This document shows positions 48,401 to 60,971 of a DNA stretch of 64,000 nt, in pieces (positions within the stretch are counted from its first letter, which is position 1; the number at the start of each line of letters is the position of its first letter). Source of the DNA: Artemia franciscana (taxonomy: Eukaryota; Arthropoda; Branchiopoda; Anostraca; Artemiidae); the NCBI RefSeq assembly GCF_032884065.1, contig NC_088867.1:47742857-47806856 (forward strand), in the 5' to 3' direction. A program made the translations under genes and the position numbers. The notes below the pieces were generated by a model. The model worked only from the letters and a program-made list of their open reading frames with translations. It was not told where the DNA came from and made no database searches.

Positions 48401-48905
48401 AAGAACAATAAAGTTTTGAAGAATAAAAGGCCATGAACTTTTCAAGAATTGAAGGCATGAAAAAAATCCCAGATTATGTTTCAGAATCAGAAGAATATCA
48501 GATAAGAAACAGATTTTGTTGTGTTAAATCTTGATGTCATGTTTTTAATTTTGTTTTCGAAGCAAGAACATAACTCTGTAATAAATGAGCATGGACATGG
48601 ACACTTTTTTTTCTTTTTTTTTTGCAGAAATAGAAAAAATGAACAGGACTTGAATGAAACAGAACAGGACATCATGAAACAGGATATCTGTTTCTGCTCT
48701 TTTTCTTAGTGAGTGCAGGAAACAGCGACGCTTTGAACGCTTTAAAGTAGTGAAGCTGGTGATATCTTGCTTTCTTGCTATGCTAGACCACGGGTAGTAC
48801 GTTTAAGAAAATCGATTACTATCGTAGCACTTTCTGTAAAAACAGTACAGTTTTTATTTCAAGGGAAGGAAAAATTGTCTTTGCACACAAGTATTGCCAT
48901 CTTTT
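48401..48905. other. AT-rich sequence, no gene seen
   Basis: Contains a T-rich tract near 48606-48622 and the repeated phrase GAACAGGACTTGAATGAAAC / GAACAGGACATCATGAAAC. No gene is called. Confidence 0.4.
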
Positions 48906-50590
48906 TATGGCACTTGGTATTAACCAAGTTTGTATCAGGTGTATCAGGGACCGGACCAGATTAAATTAGAAATAGTCGTTTTCCCGATTTGACCATCTGG
49001 GGGGGGGGGAGCGGGGGGGCCCGTTAATTCTGAAAAATAGAAAAATTGAAGTATTTTTAACTTATGAATCGTTGATCAGATCTTAATGAAATTTGATGTT
49101 TGGAAGGATTTCGTGTCTCAGAGCTGTTATTTTAAATCCCGACCGGATCTGGTGACACTGGGGGGAGTTGGGAGGGGGAAACCTAAAATCTTGGAAAACA
49201 CTTAGAGTGGAGGAATTGGGATGAAACTTGGTGGGAAAAATAAGCACAAGTCCTAGATACATGATTGACATAAACAGAACGGATCTGATCTTTTTGGGGT
49301 AGTTGGGGGGGGGGGTGGTTAATTCTTAGTTATAGTTATTTTTAACTAACGAACGGGTGATCAGATCTCAATGAAATTTGATATTTAGAAGGATATCTTG
49401 TCTCAGAGCTCTTATTTTAAATCCCGACCAGATCTGGTGACATTGGGGGGGGGAGTTGGGAGGAGGAAACCTAAAACTTGGAAAACACTTAGAGTGGAGG
49501 GACGGGGATGAAACTTGGAGGAAAAAAAAAATCACAAGTCCTAGATACATGATTGACATAACCGGAACGGATCTGCTCTCTTTGGGGTAGTTGGGGGGGG
49601 GGGTAATTCTGGAAAATTAGAAAAATGAGGTATTTTTAACTTACGATCGGGCGATCGGATCTCAGTGAAATTTGATATTTAGAAGGATATCGTGTCTCAA
49701 AGCTCTTATTTTAAGTCCCGACCGGATCTGGTGACATTGGGGGAAGTTTGGGGTGTGGGAACCTAAAATGATGGAAAACGCTTAGATTGGCGGGATCGGG
49801 ATGAAACTTGGTAGGAAAAATAAGCAGAAGTCTTAGATATGCGGTTTACATAATTGGAACGGATCCGCTCTATTGGGGGGGGGGGTTAATTCTGAAAAAA
49901 TAGAAAAAATAACGTATTTTTAACTTGCGAAGGAGTGATTAGATCTTCATGAAACTTCATATTTAGAAGGACCTCGTAACTCAGATCTCTTATTTTAAAT
50001 CTCAACCGGATCCAGCGTAACTGGGGGGGTGGGCAGTTGGGAGTAACCGGAAATCTTAGAAAATACTTAAAGCGGTGAGACCAGGATGAACCTGGATGGG
50101 AAGAATACAAACATGTCTAAGATACGTGACTGACACAACCGGACCGGATCTGGTCTCTTTGGGGTACTTGAGGGGGGGGGGTTAATTTTGAAAATTGAGG
50201 TATTTGTAACTTGCGAAAGGGTGACCAGATCTTAATGAAATTTGATATTTAGAAGGATCTTGTGCCTTAAAGCTCTAATTTTAAATTCTGACCAGATCCT
50301 GTGACATTGGGGGGAGTTGGAGGGGGAAACCGGAATTCTTAGAAAACGTGAAAATCGGGGTATTTTTATCTTACGAATAGGTGATTGGATATTAATGAAA
50401 TTTGATATTTAGAAGGACGTCGTGACTCAGAGCTCTTATTTTAAATCCTGACCGGCATTAAGCCTGTTATTTTCTTTTTAAATCCATCTATTGATTCATA
50501 GAATTTTGTTAGAGCTCATACCATATGATCTCTTGGCTCTTAGCTCTTCTTGCCTCGTCACAAGTGCCATATGAGCTCTTAGCTCTTGTT
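48906..50590 (+). mobile_element. family R element, copy 3
   Basis: Starts TATGGCACTTGG, then TATTAACCAAG, and ends GTGCCATATGAGCTCTTAGC plus TCTTGTT. Just inside the left end about 40-130 bp, including the GACATATAGC block, is missing compared with copies 2 and 4. About six internal units follow, each with CGAACGGGTGATC-like text, GATATTTAGAAGGAT and a G tract. It encodes no protein. Confidence 0.8.
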
Positions 50591-53500
50591 ATTCTTTACG
50601 GCTATTTTCTTTCATTTCCTGTTCCTTTTTCCAAAAAATACACTATTGTTTTTATATAGTATCTCTTTGAACTTCCCAGGAATGTATTCTAGTTATTTTT
50701 AATATTTCGATAATATTGTTTTGTCATCAGTTTACGCAGTGGGCTCAAATTCATTTCTGTTTAAGTGGAGGTTATAGTTGCTTAGATGGACTGGAACACT
50801 CTCACCCCTCCCCTCATAGACCATGCTTTGCCCTTACCCCCCTCCTGATGTTTGGAAGCCATCTTAAACAAAAGTATGAAGGAAGAAAAATGTTTGGGAA
50901 AATGACATTTCTCTAGGTTTGATTGCAGATTTTTTATGATGCTTCGTTCCAGAAAATGCTATTCTTGACCGCCCACCAAGCTTATTCTTAAGCAAGTAAA
51001 TGAAATGAAATTACTAAAATTATAAATTTCAAAGAAACTCAAGACCCCTTTGCTATGCAATGTTTCTTCTAAGAATCCTTTTCTCTAAAATAGGGATGCA
51101 AATATTAAAAAAAATTACCTTTTGATAACTTATTTCTACAATGGAATCTGCTTGGTGGCAGATAATCCTTTTTCCTAACAATGCACTTCCTCTATTATTT
51201 ATATTTTTTGCCACTTCAATTTTTTTTAAGAATACGAGTGGTTATGCCTTTGATTTTACAGGCACGTTTTTTGGTCCCCAAGGAAATGGGGCATGGCATC
51301 CTTTGCATAACTAACAGTATGTACTTAATGAAAGAACATTAATTTTATTCCTTATCTGTAGACCCTCCTCCAACCAAAACTCTACACCTGTTTCTATTTC
51401 AAAAGTTGTAGCTCAAATATAAGATAACTACATTTTTTAGGTAGAAATTGAAGGTAATTCATTAAGCCCCTCCATAACTTCTCTGAATTTGTCGTGCTTC
51501 ATTTAACCAAATTAATGAAAAAAGAAAAAAACCTAACAGATTTTGATTCTACCTCAATTCTACGCCTGAAAGATAAAGCGGACTTACAAAAAGATTTTAA
51601 GGCATTTTCAGTAGAGTTGCGGACGCTGTATGGCTGTCTCATGATTTTGAAACACGTTGTGTCCAAAAATGACTTGTTCAAGTTTTCTACACTGGACCCC
51701 ACCATAGCCCCAAGGACTTTAGCTATGCGAAGGCAAGTTGGAGTAGGTACACTTGTGGTATCTGCAGTATTAACTAATCCGTCGTGCAGTAATGACGACA
51801 AAGATTGACGGGTGAAAGAAGAATCTGTGAGTGACGACCTTTCAAATGTATAGGGATCCAGATATGCTGTCTTTAGTTAAAGAGATAGCTCGAAATGTTG
51901 GTTTGTTTTAAATTTTTTTTACTGCATGGCTATGAGTCTTTTGAGGGATACGAGAATAGGGTCTTAAAAAATAAATAAATAGGGGGTCGTAATCAAAGAG
52001 TAAATAAATAAGAGAGTAAAAGTAAATAATTTAATTTGAAATGATCCGCGGTATGCGTTGTCGTGATCACTGGCTGTATTACTACAAAAGAACTGAAGCC
52101 GTTTTAGGACCCTGTATGCTTAATCGCAAGCTAGGAATATTAATAATTATATATGAGTACAATGACATCACGGAAGGGAGCAAGCCATGTAAAAGTAGCT
52201 TCTAGTGGAATACAATCGTTACATGAAAACTAGTGACTCCCAATAGAATCTTTGCCATCGTTGAATATAAAAAAAAAAAAAAATTCAAAGGCTCTACTTT
52301 TTTTGGGATACTCAGTTATTTCCAATAAGCTGCTTCATGGATAACTTATCAAATACATATTGTTGCAGTATCCTTAAGCACTGTCTTGCAATAGAGCTTC
52401 TGCGGTGAAGCATGTTCTGATCGATGAGAAATAAGAAATGATTGAATATTTGCTCTTGTGGTTCGGTATTTCATGAATACATTAATCTCTTTTTCACTTG
52501 CTTTGCTATTTCAAGCTTTGTTGAGGTGTTTGATATATTTTGATTTGTTTTGGGTTTCTTTTACCAGCTACGTATATTTTATCTCTGTGCACATTTATTG
52601 TTTGATTCTTTTTAAGGTTCCATTTATAGCAGTGTAGCCTTCCTTAACCTATTTGAGACATTTTTCAGAAGTCACACCTGAAACTTTCTTTGCCTATTTT
52701 TCTGTAGGGTGCTTATAGACATAACTTTAAGTTTTACTAGAAACGTCCGATTATTTATCAGCAGATGAGAGTATATTTTTCCTAAAACAAAGGTTGATTT
52801 AGGATTTTTCACGCAATTAGGATCCCCTTCCAGTAGCTTACCACTTATAAAATTGTACCCCTGTACCAAGATCTGACTTCTTTTGACTCATTGGCATAAC
52901 TAAGAGAAAGGAAGCAATTTTGTTTCCACATCTTGCCAAACAGTTTGTCTGAAAATGAAAGCAAAATGACATTTTCAAACTTTTTTTTCTGAAAAACCCT
53001 TTCCAGGACAATTTTGACTTTTATGGGTATTTGCTTGGATAGAAAGGTATTTAAGAGACAAATGTTAGCAACAATACGTTGTTTAATGATACATTTTTAA
53101 TATCAAGTAGAAAATACCTTATTCACCCGAAGATTGCTTTCTTACTGAATGAGAAAAGCATTTTGTCGCGACTTTATAGACCTTTGGCCCTTTCCGGGAA
53201 TCAGCGAGTTGCGTCACCACTCCTACTCTTTTGGCTTTTTTTTGGAAGGGTTACCATTTGATGCTATTTAGAGATGGTTCTATTAACAATAAAAAAGTAT
53301 ATTTTTAGAAGGCTAAAATCCATGATAACGACGGCAGGTAGTATGGCTATAAGGCTATATCTTTGGTACTTGTCTTTCACTGAAGCCTAGCTGAAAGCTT
53401 CAGGCAGAGGAATAGGTGCTAGTATTAGGTAAACCTAAAACAAGGGGTTAGAGAACCTTGTGCAAAGTACTAATAATATACCTGATTAGTTGGGAATGGT

Positions 53501-53947
53501 TTGTCCTCCAGGCGTATACCAGCCAAGGAAATACAGGATGAGGGATGATCCTTACTAACTAATGATTGTGTGTTGAAGACAAAAGTCTACTTCTCTGGAT
53601 CTGTAAATGTCAGGAATTGTGGGATTTGAAGAGAGGTTTTGAATGAAATGTTGTTTTAAATGAAAGTTAACGTAATATGTAATAATTTGTAATACTTAGA
53701 AATAATACGATGATTTGTAAGTAATAATAAGCAATAATGCTGAGTAATTATAAACAAATACTCAGGCTATAATAAAATATAGGTATAATCGCTAAAATGG
53801 AAGGATTCATTCTCTTTGTTAGTCTAGTTAATAAAAAGGGTGCATAACGTGAAAATATAAAAACAAAATACCCCAAAAAACAAAAGTCTTCTTCAATAAG
53901 ATGAGTGCTTGGAGGAGCAAAGAAAGATAGGCTAAATTTTTTAAGTT
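50591..53947. other. AT-rich region with one coding-like frame
   Basis: No repeat family is recognised. At 51494-51808 a 104-codon frame (starting MLHLTKLMKKEKNLTDFDST) has helical, balanced composition but is also open on the other strand. No domain, splice site or homologue is recognised, so I leave it as hypothetical only. Confidence 0.35.
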
Positions 53948-54350
53948 GTTGTCAAACTGTTCTTTTAAGGCACTCGTTTGATTGACCATATAATAAAATT
54001 GAACCTCTTCGAAAATCATTTTTCGACATCTGTCGAAAAATTTAAAGCTGTTGTCAAAGTGTTGTTTGAAGGCACGCGTTTTACTGGCCGTATGTTAAAA
54101 ACGAGCCTCTTCGAGAATCGTTGTTCAACATCTGTCGAAAAATTTACATGCTGTTGCCGAAGTGTTGTTTTAAAGCAAGCGTTTGGCTCACGGTATATTA
54201 AAAATGAGCCTCTTCGAAAATGCTTGTGTGACATCTGTCGAAAATTTTTCAAGCTGTTGTCGAAGCGTTGTTTTAAGGCAAGCGTTTGACTGGCCGTATG
54301 TTAAAGATGAGCCTCTACGAAAATTGTTGTTCGACGTCTGTTTCTAAGGC
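53948..54350 (+). repeat. 102-103-bp tandem repeat, four units
   Basis: GTTGTCAAACTG-type starts lie at 53948, 54050, 54153 and 54256. Each unit contains GGCA-GCGTTTGACTGGCCGTA-type text, GAGCCTCTTCGAAAAT and a perfect small hairpin TTCGACATCTGTCGAA (or a close variant). The open frames across it follow from the repeat and are not genes. Confidence 0.9.
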
Positions 54351-55991
54351 AATGATGAACACTAATGTCCTATATTTTACTGGTAAGGGATGATAGTTTG
54401 CTAATAATATGAGATTTTAATCATCCACTGGGTACCAATGAAAACCTGGTTATCCCTAAATCAGCTGGGAAGAAGTCCTTAATCGTTGGATTTTTGTGGA
54501 ATGGAGAAAATATGCAACCTATTTGTTATCATAAGTTTTTGGTAGTGGCAATAGATTGGTCATATATCTCGGTTTAAAAAGAAAAAAAAACCTAAGCTGA
54601 TGTTTTTTTCGGCTTTCCTATGAAGGTATTACGCCTCTTTAGTTAAAATAAATATGCCTCACTTCAGAAAATTTTAAAATCCAAATAAACCGAAAAAGTA
54701 GAAGATTTAATAGGATCATGCACTTTGTCAGTGCCTGAGTATAGGCAATTTCTGAATGTAGCATTTAAATTACTTTCAGAAATGGTTATTTTAATAAGTT
54801 TTGCTTTGTTAAGTCAATTGTAGTGAATAAGTATTTTAAAAATATTTTCATTGAATATTACATTATCATTACATTTATTTTGTTAAAAAAAAAACGAACT
54901 CAATAACACAATCAGAGATCCCACCTAGGCTCTGTGGCCTGTTAAGTGGGACAATCACGAAACAGAACTTACACATATTAACCTCTTAGTCGATTAAGCA
55001 CATAAACTTCCAAAACGAGTACTGACAAAAATAGAAAGAATAAAAAGAGCAGAAGAAAAAATAGAAAGAAAAAAAAGAGCAGAAGAAAAAAACGAGCAGA
55101 AGAAAAAAAGCATCAAAAAAGACAAAAAAAGAGGAAGTGACAAAAGGAAAGAGGGTTTTTCCACAAAGGACAAAATTGAAAACTGATACGCAAAGTTTAT
55201 GATATCATATTTGAATAACTCATCTTGGGGTCGTCCTCTACTTTTTCCAGCTAAGTAGAAGTCGATGACTTTTTCCTGCATGTTATATAAGACGCAATTT
55301 CATTATTTAAATAAATGAAAAATATAGCATCTGAAACATCAATAAATGTCTATACATGACACATATAAAAAATGTAGACATGATGAATAATATGAAAAGA
55401 TAAATAAATCAACTTTTAAATAAAAGACACAATGGAAGAACTAGATTAAATAACGTTGGATGACAATTAATCACAGTAAACAGCTCAAATTGAAAAAAGA
55501 TTCAACACAGTAATGAGCTTATAGGCATTGCCAAGGTGGGAAAGTTTAGCTCGCTTTATCACGGGTATTGGCTCACTTTACAGAAAAATTTCTACTCCAG
55601 AGAAGAATTTCAGTTTATACAACAAGCTTGAGTAAATTTTGTAAGATTTGGAAGACCTATACCCTAACCTTGTTCGTTTGAGGTCATACAGCTGGCTAAG
55701 CTGTTTTTATGGAAAAGATAACTGGCCCTAACAGTTCTTAAGCATGCACGATGCTGTCTTTCTGGTGGCTCCCTCTTCTCACTTAGACCGCTGTGGTTCA
55801 GTTTTTGGTTTCTCAAGTTTTATCGAAGGAGGGAAGGAGAATGCCTACTGTAACTTTTCCATCCTTTTGGATAAATTTTTGTTGACAAAGTTGTCTTCGT
55901 GACTAAATTTTGTTGCTAAATTTTTGTTTGTGCCTAAATTTGTTGGCTATTTGGGTTTGTAACTAAAATAAGCCTTAATTTTTTTTTCTAG
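54351..55991. other. intergenic or intronic AT-rich sequence
   Basis: A strongly purine-rich tract (AGAAGAAAAAA-type units with GAGCAGAAG) runs about 55028-55160. The remainder may be intron of the zinc-finger gene, since its exon begins with a splice acceptor at 55991. No upstream exon could be identified. Confidence 0.45.
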
Positions 55992-56941
55992 ATGATACTA
56001 TTGAGTCAATCTATGGAAATGGCCCGTCCAAACAAGAGCACGGAAAACAGTTTGTTCCTGGCTTTACAAGTGTATATCTTAAGCAAGAAACCGATTCAGA
56101 TTGTGAACCTGTGCTGGCTAGTGACTTGCACGTATTTTCTAACAACGATGTCACTGAAAAGGAGGACTGCAAACAAAATCCAGGTAGTTCATTAGAAATA
56201 TTACCCGGAGGAGATCTACATAAACACAAAAAAACTTATGAAGAAGAAAAAGTTTTTGTGTGTGATATATGTAAGAAAACATTCTCACAAAGATACCAAA
56301 TGTCGAATCATAGAAGAATTCATACTGGAGAGAAACCTTTCAAATGTGCTATGTGTGAGAAAGCATTCACCACCAGTTCAGTGCTATCGCGTCATCGAAG
56401 AGTTATTCATGAAGGGGAAAAACGTTTCAGCTGTGACACATGTAGAAAAGGCTTCTCTTCTAGTTACAATTTGTCTAAACATCAAAAAACTCATACTGGT
56501 GAAAAGCCTTTTGTGTGTAATATATGTGAAAAAAGTTTTACTTTTGAATTCAGTTTGTCTTCACATCGAAGACTTCACACGGGTGAGAAACCTTTTGAAT
56601 GTGAAAAATGTAATAGAAGCTTTCATTCTGCTTCCAGTTTATCAAAACACCGAAAAACTCATAGTGGAAAAAAACCCTTTGAGTGTGATATGTGTGAAAA
56701 AACTTTCACCTTTAGATTCAGTTTGTCGTCACATCGAAGAATTCACACTGGGGAAAAACCCTTCCAATGTGAGGTTTGTAAGAAATGTTTCTCCTCTAGC
56801 TCTAATTTATTAAAGCACCAAAAAACCCACACAGGGGAAAAACTCTTTGAGTGTTGGCTATGTAAGAAAACCTTTGTCTCTTGTTCTAGCTTAGAGAAAC
56901 ATGGAAGAGCTCACGATGAAGAAAATGTGTCTTGTAAATAA
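55992..56941 (+). CDS. C2H2 zinc-finger protein, terminal exon (8 fingers)
   Basis: The exon starts after a strong acceptor (TTTTTTTTTCTAG, AG at 55990-55991), because the frame is open back to exactly that point, upstream of Met 56111. It enters in phase 1. About 88 residues of acidic leader are followed by eight tandem C2H2 fingers (about 56255-56928), mostly C-x2-C-x12-H-x3-H with TGEKP-type linkers. Finger 2 has H-x4-H and linker HEGEKR; linker 5 is HSGKKP. All zinc ligands are present. Fingers 4 and 6 share a FSLSSHRR helix. The TAA stop (56939-56941) overlaps AATAAA. The likely role is nuclear DNA binding and transcription control; the target is unknown. Upstream exons were not found, so the true N-terminus is missing. 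An active gene is likely; an isolated retained exon is possible. Confidence 0.85.
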
Positions 56942-59020
56942 AACAATTTTGATGAAAGTGGTAGCACAGCACTTATGTTTGGCATTTTGTGTTTGTCTTC
57001 AGGTTGAGTCCACTCCTCTTTGTAGTTTTTTTTTTAACCTTTTTACTTTATTTGTTTATCAAAGGAAATTCTGATTGTTGTAACCTTGGTATTTTTGTAA
57101 ATTTGCTCTATACTTTTGTGAAAAACTTTTTTCTGTATTTATTTTGAAATTGGCCGGGTATTTTTATTTATCAGTGCTTGTTTATTAAACAGCATTGGTT
57201 AATAGAGGTAATTTATGAAAAGTGTAAAAAATTTTTTTTTTTTTTAATTGGAAAAGCTATAGCACAAATATTTCAATAAGAATAATAATATGTATGAAAA
57301 GTTGTTTTGTGAAAGGGTATTTTAAAGTTAGGCGTCTTGAAGTAGTTAGAGAATAAAAAAAAAATCGTAAAAAAAATTTAAAGGATACAAAACTAGACTT
57401 TTCAAATTCCAAACACACAGTGCTGATCTCCATCTCAAGATCTTTAAGCCAGGACGGGCAATGGAGGGATGGGGCCAGACACCTTGTGCCTTTCAAACAC
57501 CCTTTCTGAGTGTGCGTAAGAAGGGAAACTCGTGACTGGATTATTTTTAGTTAGTTGTGGTAAAGACTCATAAAATAATTACCGCAGTGGGGGTAGTCAT
57601 TGTATTGGTGGTTTTAGAAGTGGTAGTTTAAGTATTAGAACAAGATCCTTTCTGCCTTGCAAACCGAGATAATTTCTTGAACCCTATTTCCCATTTGTTT
57701 GAAAATGACTCATATTCATGTGCAAGCATTTAAAACTTCTGGAAAAACGTAAAATTTAACTGTGAAGATAGTGATTGTTAAAACAAGACAAATTATAAGA
57801 CTTAAGTAACAAAGCTCGAATATTTCAGTTGCATCTGGGAATATTTATAAACAAAATAGAATAATATTGAAAGATGATTGAATTACATTGAATGATGTCT
57901 GTATAAGGTAAGATACTGCCTATTAAACCTTCCTGATAAATCTGTCGTTGTTTTGTGCTCTCAAAATTTGTTTATTAAGTGTCACTGCGTTGTAAATCAA
58001 AAGATAGTACCTTCATCTATACAGATTATATATATACGACTTTTTCAACGTCGTATATATGGGGATGATAGATATGGAAAATTTTATACCTATAAATTCA
58101 GCAACATTTCAATTACAATTAAAAGATGAAGATTGTGCCAACTCTGTTAAGAATTCAACAGAAACTTCAGCAAGATTAAGGAACTTATGACTTTGAATGA
58201 ATAGTTAATGAACTTTTTAAGGCAATGGACCGGTAATGTTTAGTGATCTGGAAGTTATTACATTTTTTTTATGCATAAATATACTTTGTATTGAGTATAA
58301 TACTTAGTATTTCTGCTGATGATGAATACGGACTGTGTCCTCAAAATGTTCAGAGCTTTTATATTTGTTTTTTCACTGTCTAATATGGATAAGTTCTTTA
58401 TTAGACAGTATGAAGCAAATATAAAAGTTCTGAATATTTCGAAGACATGGTCAGTCTTTTAAGACCTGTTATATAGTTGAAATATGTTTGAAAATTCACG
58501 TCTTCGGATGAGTCATCTTGCGGGCTCCACAATGATTTTTTTTTACTTTTGATGGTCTAAGGTTAGAAAGGTAAATATTTTCGTATAGGACTGGAGAAGG
58601 GTTGTTTCTCGCAAGGCCATTTGTGTCTAAGCTCAATTGCTTTAGTGTCTACAAAAAAAAATTGCAAGACAACGATTGATTGAATGGAATTTGATTATTT
58701 AGCATGATAATATTTACAATTAAAAGAACTTAAGCATCCAATGGAAGAATATTTAATATTTGAAAAAATTTTTTGTTGACAATTTACCAGGATAAGATTA
58801 CGGGCTTGGAAGTAAATTTCTCAACATACCCCGCTTTATTGTGCTACCTCTTAAGGGGTAGAATAATTTTTGAAGGCATTAGAAAAATCAAATGGCAATA
58901 ATTTATATATGAGTATACTAGAGAATGATAAAGAGATTTCAGGGTAAAATAAATGTCAGACGTTTCATCATTCCAATATTCCTTGGCAGTTTCATCCTAA
59001 TATAGATTGCATGGCAAAAT
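56942..59020 (+). other. 3' flank of the zinc-finger gene, AT-rich
   Basis: T-rich sequence after the stop probably includes the 3' UTR. Candidate AATAAA signals lie at 56937-56942 and about 57350. A palindrome-like TATATATACGAC / GTCGTATATAT pair is seen at about 58029-58057, and CTGTCTAATATGGATAAGTT / TTAGACAGTATGAAGC near 58376-58415. No other gene is seen. Confidence 0.45.
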
Positions 59021-59490
59021 TGGCCTGTCAAATAAAAATGAGTACAATGAATAAAAATTAGTTCATAAGAAAAAGTAAAACGTAAGTAACATAAAAAAAA
59101 ATGAATAAAAGTGAGTTGATAAGTATATTATAAAAACATACAGCGATGGACCCAACTGGCCTGTCAAATAAAAAGTTCATGTTAATGTCATGTCATGTCA
59201 TGTCCTGCCTGTCAAATAAACTGGCCTGGCCTATCAAATAAACTGTCAAACCCAACTGGCCTGTCAAATAAAAATGTCATGTTAATATGTAACCCCACTG
59301 GCCTATCAAATAAAATGAAACAAACACATTAACAATACACATGACACAAACATGTGCAAAAGTGGCCTGTCAAATAAAAATGAGTACATAAGTAAAATGT
59401 AAGTAACATAAGTAAAATGAATAAAAATGAGTATACAAGTACATTATAAAAACATCCAGCTATGGATCCAACTGGCCTGTCAAATAAAAT
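59021..59490 (+). repeat. minisatellite with (CT)GGCCTGTCAAATAAA core
   Basis: The core occurs about eight times (near 59021, 59155, 59208, 59225, 59250, 59300, 59363 and 59473), twice as GGCCTATCAAATAAA. Larger units of about 110-135 bp recur at 59021 and 59362, both with AATGAGTACA, GTAAGTAACATAA, ATTATAAAAACAT and CAGC-ATGGA-CCAAC. Spacing is irregular. Confidence 0.85.
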
Positions 59491-59789
59491 GAAACAAGCA
59501 AACTAACATATTAACATGTTACATTACAATTTTCATTTATATCTGATTTCAACGAATACTGGCATAAAGCTATTCCTGTAAAGCTCAGGTTTTGCATTAC
59601 TAGGATTTAGAACCGGGACTGTTTGTTCTTTTCATCGAGGTAAACGGGACTTTGAGGGGGCAATGAGGGGCTGGGAGTATGCATTGTGATTTACGACGCA
59701 GACTATTTCCGAAAATAGTGCAAAGGGTAACACGTGGGCCTGCCAAGGTTGTAACGTGGACTTCCTTAAGGAGGTGAATGTAAGGTACA
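59491..59789. other. flank between minisatellite and LINE relic
   Basis: No repeat or gene is recognised, although it may be the 3' end of the minus-strand LINE relic. A GGGACTTTGAGGGGGCAATG stretch near 59648 is richer in G than its neighbours. Confidence 0.35.
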
Positions 59790-60966
59790 TTACCCTGACC
59801 GAATTCTCACGGCTCTCTTCTGGATAATTTCTAGCTTATCGGACTTATCCACCGTAAGCCCAAAATGTCACACTGAACAAACATACTCAAGCTGTGGACG
59901 GGTAAAGATATATAAAGGTGGAGGATATGTTCTTTTGGGTATAAAAATTTTGCAAATAACTTAAGGAGAGACAGATGTGCACTAGTCTGTTTAACAATAG
60001 AGCAAATGTGGTTAACAAGCCCAATGCCACAGACAACCACTTTCCTAATTTTGCCACGGGTAATGAAAAAGTTGATACAATAGGATGGAAGGGGGACTCC
60101 CGTCTTATTAATTTTGGGTAGACCATAGATCTTGGGTGTGGAACAATTGGCCGCAGTCTTGTTTGAGTTTTTTTGTGGAGTCTTATCTCTCTTTGTTGTT
60201 TACTGTAGTTTCAGAGAACATTAAAGTCAACAGTTTTTACTATTTTACCACTGATTTTCTTAACCCTATTATATCACTGCTTTGGTCGTGCTTTAAAGAG
60301 TTCACTTACTCTGCTATGGCAATACTGGACTGAAGCTTTCCGAATCTGCTTTTTTTGTAGATTTCCTTAGTAGGTTAGCTTCTTCAGTTTTTCCTTGGCG
60401 AAACAGTCTTAATTTTTGTCGGATTAAATTTTTTGTTGCATGATTTATATACGGCTTATCATTAGAACATCTTCCCTTTTTGATCTTGGGAAAATTGTGT
60501 AGACAGTTATTTATAAGTTTTTCTTTGAAAAATTCGGCTCTCTTATTCGAATCGTCGGCAGCAAATACATCTTTCCATTGCTCTTCTGAAAGCCATGTTC
60601 CAAAATTGAACTGTCAGTAATTCGTTAATACTTAAGTTAATCAAATTTGTACATGTGGATGTGATCTTGCATCGGATTTAGTGAAAGCGTAAAATGGTAA
60701 CTGCGACCAAGGGGGGGGGGGGGGTAAGTGAATTGGGTCTTTGATGGAATTTATGCATGTTTGCACAAATAACGTCAAGGGAAGTACCACCTTTTGTTGT
60801 AGAGATATTAACAATTTGCTTTAAATTAGCTTCCAGACAGAAATTACTCGTGTTTAGTTCGTTTCCGTCACCGGTAAGTAGGATCCCAGCATCATACCCG
60901 TTTGTTCCTGGAACACATGCTTCCATTGGCAACATATTATCACGACAAAAATCATTACCCCTCCAC
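59790..60966 (-). pseudogene. decayed non-LTR retrotransposon (EN to RT thumb)
   Basis: On the minus strand, 60960-60690 gives part of an apurinic-type endonuclease: LLTGDGNELNTSNFCLEANL, then TSLDVICANMHKF. The expected GDFN is changed to GDGN. The linker at 60600-60200 reads FFKEKLINN, LRLFRQGKTEEANLLRK and a broken VSELFKARPKQ-YNRVKKISG. At 60010-59800 the RT thumb reads LLKLFAKFLYPKEHILHLYI and, in another frame, RPQLEYVCSV, then SDKLEIIQKRAVRI. The palm with the catalytic aspartates is missing. A PKIYGLPKINKTGVPL stretch (about 60126-60080) looks more like a Penelope-type RT. The 5' side ends where R copy 4 begins. Not functional. Confidence 0.65.
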
Positions 60967-60971
60967 CTTTT

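Noticed and set aside
49083-50110. Minus-strand frames with a recurring MSIMYLGLV-type start, also at 61216 and 39763
   Set aside because: They recur because they lie in the same unit of the family R repeat; G tracts read as proline on the minus strand. No coding constraint is visible.
51494-51808. 104-codon frame as an upstream exon of the zinc-finger gene
   Set aside because: No convincing donor follows before its stop, the frame is open on both strands, and it lies 4 kb away.
54994-55281. 95-codon minus-strand frame rich in Ser/Phe
   Set aside because: Most of it is the complement of a purine-rich low-complexity tract.
56238-56813. 191-codon second frame inside the zinc-finger exon
   Set aside because: It is a shadow of the repetitive finger sequence in another frame and lacks any domain of its own.
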